Below are positions 58,417-64,000 of a stretch of DNA of 64,000 nucleotides, one piece after another. The stretch lies in the NCBI RefSeq assembly GCF_029542785.1, contig NC_083373.1, forward strand, positions 186,001 through 250,000. The letters run 5' to 3'. Positions within the stretch are counted from its first letter, which is position 1. The number at the start of each line of letters is the position of its first letter. Origin of the DNA: Malassezia japonica. Its lineage: Eukaryota > Basidiomycota > Malasseziomycetes > Malasseziales > Malasseziaceae. The notes below the pieces were generated by a model that was not told the origin of the DNA, ran no database searches, and saw only the letters and a program-made list of their open reading frames with translations. A program made the position numbers and the translations under genes.

Positions 58417-60435
58417 TTAGGCATCCTTCTTCCCAAAGTGAACCGCGCCTTTCAGCACGACCCAAAGCTCGGCACGATCTTCCCATAGCGGCAGAATACC
58501 CACCGTAGCGATAGAGTACAAGAGCCACACAAAACCGAGCCAGACCCACGCACCCAGACCAGCTGGTTTCCAAATTCGCTCCGATGTCGCGACTGCCGGT
58601 ATGAGAACCACCAGAATAAACGAGGTAATGGACGAGATCCAAATGACACGCTTCGCCGCTTGGTCAATCACCGCAGGATCGAGACCAGCGGCACGGACGT
58701 ATTCAATGTTGTCCTCGCCGGGGTCGCGGTAGTGCATCGAGGTGGCGCAAGACTTTTCGGCCTTGTCGAGATCCTCGGGGGTAGCCGTACCGGAGCCGTC
58801 CTTGAGCAGCACCGGCATGTCCGGCTCCGCAAGTGCGTCCTCCGGCGCGTTGAACGCACGCGTGGCCGCAAAGTTGTAGTTCTGCGGCGAGATCAGACTC
58901 CAGACGCTGGTGATGATGGTCGAGACACAAATCGACACGAGGTTGCCCGCCAGCGTGGGGTACTGCTTGTTGGTCGTGGCGATCGTCACCTCGCCGTACA
59001 GCGCGTAGGCCGTCACGAGCCAGCTCAGGATACCGAGGCTTAGACCGACAAGCATGCCGGTCACACATCCCGCGGGGTTCGTCTTCTTCCACGTCAATGT
59101 ACCAAAGATGGGGAAGACGGCAGGAGAGACAATAATGCCCATCATCAGGTAGAGCCAGCCGAGCGAGATGCCGGCATAGTTCCAAATCAAACCAAAGATG
59201 GCCATGATCAGCGCCCAGACCAGCACGACGGCGTGCGAGACCAGTTGGATGTGCTTGCCGCTCGCATCGCTCTTAAAGTACACCTTGTACAGGTCAAAGG
59301 TAAAGACGGACGAGACGGCAATCTGCTGCGCGGACGTCGCCGAAGTCACCGCCAAGAAGATGAGAATCAGCACGGCGACCGCACCGCCCTTGCCGCACAT
59401 TGCGACCGCGACCGAGGGCGCAGGAAGTCCCGAAGTGATCTGCAGCTCAGTGAGCTTTGCCATGGTCGGGTCGGTCCCCATGAGTGCGCGTGCAGCGAGG
59501 CCCATTGTAGTGGCAAAAAGGAAGGGAATCGGGAACCAGGCACTGCCACCCAGCAGGAAACCGCGGGCGGCGGTCGTGGGCAGCGACGCAATCGAGCGCT
59601 GGTGGTACGACTGGTCGCAGAACACGGTCGCGAGGTTACCACAGATATTGATCACGCCAAAGATGAGGCCGTGCTTGGAGCGCATCGTGAGGTACGAGCC
59701 GCCCGCGTTGCCCTCGACCGGGTTGGCCTGTGCACTGGCCGTGAGCATCTCGGACATCTTCTCCAGGCTGCCAATCTTCCCGTTTCCGGTCCAGATCGAG
59801 AAGAAGAAGTAGAGGATAATGACGAAGAGTCCGATCGTGTGCGAGTAGTCGGCAATGAACGTCGCACGCAGACCACCCGTCACTGTGTACACCGCGACAC
59901 TCGTGGGAATCAAAAAGACACCGGCAAGGACATGAAGGCCGGTGAGCTCGGTGACGACCGCTGCGCCACCGAGCACGAGCTGCGACGAGACGAGCAGGTT
60001 GGTGACGAGCGCGAAGGCGACAAACAGCGCGTGCACCTTTTTGCCGTAGCGGATGCGGACCACTTGCAGATAGGTCGCCACGAATGGCGCACAGGTCTTG
60101 ATTTTGCAGGCCATAACGGCACACAGGAAAATTTGCAACGAGGCGCCGGCCGCGTACCAGTATGCTCCCGACACACCGTAGTTGAAGGTCATCACGGAGC
60201 TCTGCAGCAGCGACGCGGCCCACGTCCACGCAGACACAATACCAGCTGCGACGAGACCTGGCTTGACGGAGCGGCTTGCGCTATTGAATTCTTCGACATT
60301 CTTCGAGTCGTGATCGGTAAGCCGGTCCTGGATGAGCGTAATGAGCATCATCAGGCCGGCGAAGGCGAAACCGAGGCCGACAACGACGGCCCAGCCGACG
60401 CCTTGACCAAGCACTTGCGCGGGAGAATCCGCCAT
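58417..60435 (-). CDS. DUR3: Urea/polyamine active transporter Dur3 (sodium:solute symporter fold)
   Basis: Intronless, 672 residues with about 15 hydrophobic helices. The N-terminus GVGWAVVVGLGFAFAGLMML, then RSVKPGLVAAGIVSAWTWAA with SLLQSSVMTFNYGVSGAYWY, and the later LTGLHVLAGVFLIPTSVAVY and FCDQSYHQRSIAS are strongly conserved in fungal and plant Dur3 urea transporters. It imports urea, and in yeast also polyamines, at the plasma membrane. Urea is abundant on skin, so a role in nitrogen supply is a reasonable inference if this is a skin yeast. Upstream there is an inverted pair of GATA sites, consistent with nitrogen catabolite control. Confidence 0.94.
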   Translation of the reverse strand: MADSPAQVLGQGVGWAVVVGLGFAFAGLMMLITLIQDRLTDHDSKNVEEFNSASRSVKPGLVAAGIVSAWTWAASLLQSSVMTFNYGVSGAYWYAAGASLQIFLCAVMACKIKTCAPFVATYLQVVRIRYGKKVHALFVAFALVTNLLVSSQLVLGGAAVVTELTGLHVLAGVFLIPTSVAVYTVTGGLRATFIADYSHTIGLFVIILYFFFSIWTGNGKIGSLEKMSEMLTASAQANPVEGNAGGSYLTMRSKHGLIFGVINICGNLATVFCDQSYHQRSIASLPTTAARGFLLGGSAWFPIPFLFATTMGLAARALMGTDPTMAKLTELQITSGLPAPSVAVAMCGKGGAVAVLILIFLAVTSATSAQQIAVSSVFTFDLYKVYFKSDASGKHIQLVSHAVVLVWALIMAIFGLIWNYAGISLGWLYLMMGIIVSPAVFPIFGTLTWKKTNPAGCVTGMLVGLSLGILSWLVTAYALYGEVTIATTNKQYPTLAGNLVSICVSTIITSVWSLISPQNYNFAATRAFNAPEDALAEPDMPVLLKDGSGTATPEDLDKAEKSCATSMHYRDPGEDNIEYVRAAGLDPAVIDQAAKRVIWISSITSFILVVLIPAVATSERIWKPAGLGAWVWLGFVWLLYSIATVGILPLWEDRAELWVVLKGAVHFGKKDA

Positions 60436-60562
60436 CTTGGACTCGGTGTTTGATGGAAGGTGGCGTTCCAGTTCCAGTGGCGCCTTTTATCTACTGGCTT
60501 TGCACGTTCCGTTCCTACTTTCTCTGCATCGCGAACAGCTCGATTACAAAACCTTCTTCGTC

Positions 60563-60590
60563 GTTATCAACGTGTAAAAGTAATGATAAC
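60563..60590. promoter_or_regulatory. Inverted GATA-factor sites upstream of DUR3
   Basis: GTTATCA at 60563-60569 and TGATAAC at 60584-60590 form a perfect 7-bp inverted repeat, each half containing GATAA, about 130-155 bp before the DUR3 start. A third GATAA (minus strand) is at 60487-60491. Paired GATA sites are typical of nitrogen-regulated fungal promoters (AreA/Gln3 family). Confidence 0.6.
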
Positions 60591-61053
60591 CCGGTTGCTA
60601 TTACCCCCTTTTGTGATTGGCCAGATCACCTACGCGAAAATCTCGCTCGTTAAATTGGGCCAGTGACGAGCAGCTGCGGTGACAAGTGCGCATCTTTCCA
60701 AATCGTGGGTTCGATTTTTCTGCAGAATGCTTTTTTGCGCCACATGGCGCTTGTTACCGCAGGAAAGGCGGGGGAGGGGCCGGGGCTGCGGAGTCGGCGC
60801 GTTATCTTTTGCCAGGATAGTGTTCATTACTGCGCATTGGCGGTGCCTTTCGAATAAGCTTTTGCATAGATAGACGACTCTTGGCGCATCCTTTGCTAGG
60901 TCCTCGGTCGCCTGACGAGGCGATAGGCGAGCGAAAGACGCCACGTGCTTGCGGAGGCCCGAGTCTCATGACATAGAGAATAGATGGGGTAGGCGTCCAG
61001 AGCCCCTACGCATACTTGCTTATCGCTCCTAATTTAGTCTACTAGCTACTCCC

Positions 61054-61197
61054 ATGCTCCTTTTCCGTACCACGAGTCAGCTGCAGAAGCAGCAACAAGC
61101 ACGCGCCCCCAAGCTGGCGCGAGGCTTTCGCGTCTACTCCTTCATGACGCTGCGCAGCACCGCGGCCGGCTACCGTAGCTCGCTACCGTATGCCTGA
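61054..61197 (+). CDS. Small 47-codon ORF, mitochondrial-presequence-like
   Basis: The ATG at 61054 opens a 47-residue frame, MLLFRTTSQLQKQQQARAPK and onward, rich in Arg, Lys, Gln and Ser with no acidic residue, the composition of a mitochondrial targeting sequence. It stops at TGA 61195-61197. I do not recognise it. It might be the first exon of an unsolved gene (a GTAGCT or GTATGC donor lies near its end) or chance. Support is composition only. Confidence 0.25.
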   Translation: MLLFRTTSQLQKQQQARAPKLARGFRVYSFMTLRSTAAGYRSSLPYA

Positions 61198-61552
61198 TAA
61201 GCTGGGGTCGTCGCGAACCTGGACGACCTGGCTATCTAGCGTTCCTCCTGCGCATACCAGTCGGCCGGCGCTACCAGCTGTTAGCAGTGCGGCTGGCTTT
61301 CTCTCATGCACACCAGAACGCACGCTTTGCCCTGCGAGAGACGGTTCTTATCGCGCTTGCAGTATCTCTCATGACTGCGAGCATCGTTTGCGCAAATCAT
61401 CCCCCACCCTGTACTCCTTGTCGCTCTGCCTCCCCATATCATGTAGATTTCTCCACAGTAAGTAAGCGCAACCGCATGCATTCTATCACGATACACGAGA
61501 TGTCAAAGGTATGGTACATGACGTTGTAGCATGGCACTGGATGCCAGTACAT

Positions 61553-62216
61553 TTATTGCCGCCCACGGAAACCGCCGCTGCCGCCACGGAAACCGCCGCC
61601 GCCGCCGCCACGACCGCCGAAGCCGCCGCCGCGGCCGCCGCCGCCGCGGCCACCGAATCCGCCGCCGCGGCCGCCAAAGCTACCGCCGCCGCGGCCACCG
61701 AAGCCACCGCCGCCGCGGCCGCGCGGCGCACCACGGCCGCCGAATCCACCACCACGGCCGCCAAAGCCGCCGCGCGCACCGCCGCGGCCGCCGCCAGCGC
61801 CTCCGCGCTTCTTGGGTCCCTTGGAAACGCTCTTGGGCTTCGGGAGGAAGCGCTCAATCGGCAAGAGACGGTCGTCCGAGATGTATACGGTGTCCTCCGC
61901 CTTGAACGACGAGGCGACGATGCCCGGCTCGGTCTTGATCGTGAAGAACACCTCGTTGATGGGCCCCAAGATCTCGTCGACCTTTCCGATCTGCGACTTG
62001 TTTTCAAGGCTGGGTGAGCAAGGACACGTACAAAATCGGAGCGTTAAAGTAGGGAACGTGCTTCGGGTCGGTGCCCGCACAGAACATCTCGCCCTCGACG
62101 GCGTGCTTAAAAGTACCAAACGGAATCACGTTCGCAGGCGGGCCGGCATTGGCCATGCCGCCACGCCCGCCGCGACCGCTAAATCCACCGCGTCCACCAC
62201 GACCACCACGAAACAT
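61553..62216 (-). CDS. GAR1: H/ACA snoRNP protein Gar1
   Basis: Two exons (62032-62216, 61553-62009; intron 22 nt) give 213 residues. A short N-terminal Arg/Gly region ([20 protein letters not shown]) is followed by the Gar1 core, [36 protein letters not shown] (made by the splice) and [17 protein letters not shown], then a long C-terminal GGFGGRGG tail typical of fibrillarin/Gar1-type proteins. Gar1 is part of the pseudouridylation RNP. The tail is encoded by GC-rich near-repeats at 61560-61800, a place where copy number may vary. A CACGTG lies 46 bp upstream of the ATG (62262-62267). Confidence 0.95.
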
Positions 62217-62270
62217 GGTCGCTTTCCTGCAACGTTCGCGGCACTGGCAAAAAAGAAAAGGCACGTGACA

Positions 62271-64000
62271 CTACTTGGCGGGGCCGGGCGCCTTTGCGGC
62301 GAGGTCCGCGCGGAGGGCCTGGCCGAGCGCGATGTACTCGTCGAGTACCTCGGGATTAAGGAGAGTCGATTGGTTGATGGTGCTGAGGGGTGCGCCATTG
62401 ATCACTGGGTAAGTAAATAGACGTACGCTTTTTCACAGGCACCTCGACGCGCTTCCCGTTGAGCGTCTTGGGGCATCCCTTGACGCGGCGAATGTACGTA
62501 GGGACGTGGCGCGCGCTGCGCTGAGCACGAATGATGCGGCGCGCCTCTTGTTCAACCGCATTCCAGTCCGCCTCGTCTGGCGTGACGAGGAAGAGGACCA
62601 CGACCTCGTCGTCCTTGGCCGGGGTCTTGAGCGCGACCACGAGCGAGTCGCTGATCTTGGAGAGCGGTGAGGTCTCGGCGATCGCCTCGGAGCTCTCGAG
62701 CACCTCGTAGATCTCGGCGCTGCCAAAGCGGATTCCGCTGGGGTTCAGGATACCGTCGGAGCGGCCGAGCATGACGAGGCCGCCGTGCGGCGAGCGCATG
62801 ACCAGGTCGCCGTGGTACCAGACGCCTGGGTACTGGGTATAATAGCTGTCGCGGTAGCGCTCGTTCGGCTGGCGCCAGAATCCGAGCGGCTGCACAGGGA
62901 ACGGCTTCTTGCACACAAGGTCGCCCTCGACCATGTCCGGCACGCGCTCGCCCTGCGAGTCAAACACGTCGACGTCCATGCCGAGCGCAATGCACTGCAG
63001 CTCGCCTGCGCGCACAGGGAGCGTGACGTTGTTCGAGGCAAAGAGCGAGCAGAGGTCCGTGCCGCCAGTGATGCTGCCGACCTGCACCTTGTGCCCCACG
63101 AGCTTTTCGCAGTAGAGGTAGAGCTCGGCACGAAGGGGCGAGCCCGTGGAGAGAATTGCACGGACCTTGAGCTTGTCGTGCAGCTCCTTGGGCTCGTAGC
63201 CGCGGCGCTCGATCATGGAGAGGTATGCGGCCGAGGTGCCAAAGACGGTGATGCCGAGCTCCGCCGCGCGCTCCCAGAGCACGCCGGTGGGGAAAGCCGG
63301 CGAGCCGTCGTACAGCACCGCGGGGCACCCGCTCAAGAGCGAACCCACGAGCCAGTTCCACATCATCCAGCCGGTCGTGGTGTGCTGGAAAAAGACGTCG
63401 TCGCGGCTCAGGCCGCCGAGCAGCAGGTGCTCCTTGCCGAACTGCAAGAGCATTCCGCCCGCACGGTGCGTAATCGCCTTGGGCTTGCCGGTTGTGCCGG
63501 AGGAAAAGAGGATCCAGAGCGGCTGGTTAAAGTCGAGCTGCTCGTACTCGATCGTCGACGCCGCCTCGCCCTTCTCCGGCGCTCCGCTCGCGAGAAAGTC
63601 GGCCCAGAGGTGGCGCGTCAGGCCATGGCCGTCCTCCTCGCCCTGCACGCCGTCCGGGCGGTCGTTGGCCTCGGGGTGCGAGCCCGGGTAGGGGATGACG
63701 ATCACATGCTCGAGGCCCGCGCGCAGCTCGTGGCGCGCGCGCTTTGCGCGCGGCTCCTCGCCGTCTTCGCCTTCGCCCTTTGCCTCGCGGTCCTGCTCGG
63801 CGAGGATGCCGGCAATGGTCGAGTTGAGCTTGGCCGTGTGGTCGTGGAGCTTGCCGTTGTACAGCACCGCGTTCACGCTAAAGAGCACCTTGGGCCGCAC
63901 GGTAAGCAGGCGCTCCAGGACACCCGCAGTGCCAAAGTCCGGCGCGACGCTCGTCCACACCGCGCCGACCGCGCTCGCAGCGAGGAACGCAATCATGTTT
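62271..64000 (-). CDS. Acetoacetyl-CoA synthetase (5' end beyond window)
   Basis: Two exons visible (62427-64000 and 62271-62404; intron 22 nt), 569 codons including the stop; the frame runs off the right edge, so about 150-200 N-terminal residues are missing. The adenylate-forming motifs are LWILFSSGTTGKPKAITH, TTTGWMMWNWLVGSLLSG, SITGGTDLCSLFASNN, and GRSDGILNPSGIRFGSAEIY. The last exon reads LINGAPLSTINQSTLLNPEV, close to the ending of acetoacetyl-CoA synthetases rather than of acetyl-CoA synthetases. The enzyme activates acetoacetate for sterol or lipid synthesis. The stop codon lies 54 bp before the GAR1 ATG. Confidence 0.88.

Larger units (their letters stand above)
60436..61552. other. 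1.1-kb spacer between DUR3 and GAR1
   Basis: This is the largest gap in the window. The left part holds the DUR3 promoter with three GATAA motifs and a TATA-like GATAAAAGG (minus strand, 60482-60491). A CACGTG lies at 60942-60947. A 47-codon ORF is at 61054-61197. I found no tRNA, snRNA or recognisable family in the rest; short overlapping open frames to the right have no family resemblance. Confidence 0.6.

Noticed and set aside
61190..61529. Two plus-strand frames of 80-91 codons right of the small ORF
   Set aside because: They overlap each other in different frames, show no family resemblance, and one begins only at a non-ATG codon.

Overview
The window looks like nuclear chromosomal DNA of a small-genome basidiomycete yeast, most likely Malassezia or a close relative in Ustilaginomycotina. 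The genus call is inference. It rests on the GC-rich, extremely dense gene packing and on spliceosomal introns that are mostly 22-26 nt long with GTACGT-type donors. Every confidently placed protein gene is a conserved fungal housekeeping or metabolic gene. I see no transposon, phage, CRISPR array or clear foreign island. There are about 36 protein genes (two cut by the window ends) and three intron-containing tRNA genes. Gene models were built by joining open frames at splice junctions that restore conserved protein sequence; all exon sums are multiples of three.

Layout. 1-9.9 kb: antizyme-like 3' end, PXA1 (peroxisomal fatty-acid ABC transporter), ATP16, ATG6, TIM17, ATS1/KTI13, MSY1, tRNA-Gly(CCC), a HIT protein and GPI19. 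9.9-22 kb: a minus-strand block of a coiled-coil protein, MRC1, DPH2 and a giant DUF3684-type ATPase. 22-27.4 kb: PEX5, AIP1 and a Nudix/DUF4743 gene. 27.6-32.2 kb: RPL39, SPS19 (ends in SKL), KU70, a DPB3/CHRAC15 histone-fold gene and tRNA-Ser(UGA). 32.3-43.8 kb: MET3, MIR1, CYR1 (adenylyl cyclase), a NIPA-type transporter and MPC1. 44-48.4 kb: PCK1, TRM112 and an ERT1/AcuK-type zinc-cluster regulator. 48.9-58.3 kb: NDUFB3, TOP1, tRNA-Leu(AAG), RPC34, DUG2, ATG27 and VPS26. 58.4-64 kb: DUR3 (urea transporter), the largest spacer in the window (1.1 kb), GAR1 and acetoacetyl-CoA synthetase (cut by the window end).

How genes work together. PXA1, PEX5 and SPS19 form a peroxisomal lipid-oxidation theme: fatty acyl import, PTS1 receptor, and a PTS1 cargo enzyme for unsaturated fatty acids. 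MPC1, PCK1 and the AcuK/ERT1-type regulator lie within 5 kb and concern pyruvate and gluconeogenic flux. ATS1/KTI13, DPH2 and TRM112 all serve modification of the translation apparatus. RPC34 and three tRNA genes serve Pol III transcription, but only tRNA-Leu adjoins RPC34.

Most notable observations: (1) 56 inferred introns, none shorter than 22 nt and 27 of them exactly 22 nt. (2) A TIM17 intron that appears to use a TG rather than AG acceptor. (3) A reading frame that joins AIP1 to PEX5 if the last AIP1 intron is retained. (4) Divergent start codons only 38 bp apart, twice. (5) Convergent genes whose stop codons abut or overlap. (6) A GHKL-type ATPase carrying a C-terminal metzincin-like HExxH-x5-H signature. 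(7) A CACGTG box in most short promoter spacers.
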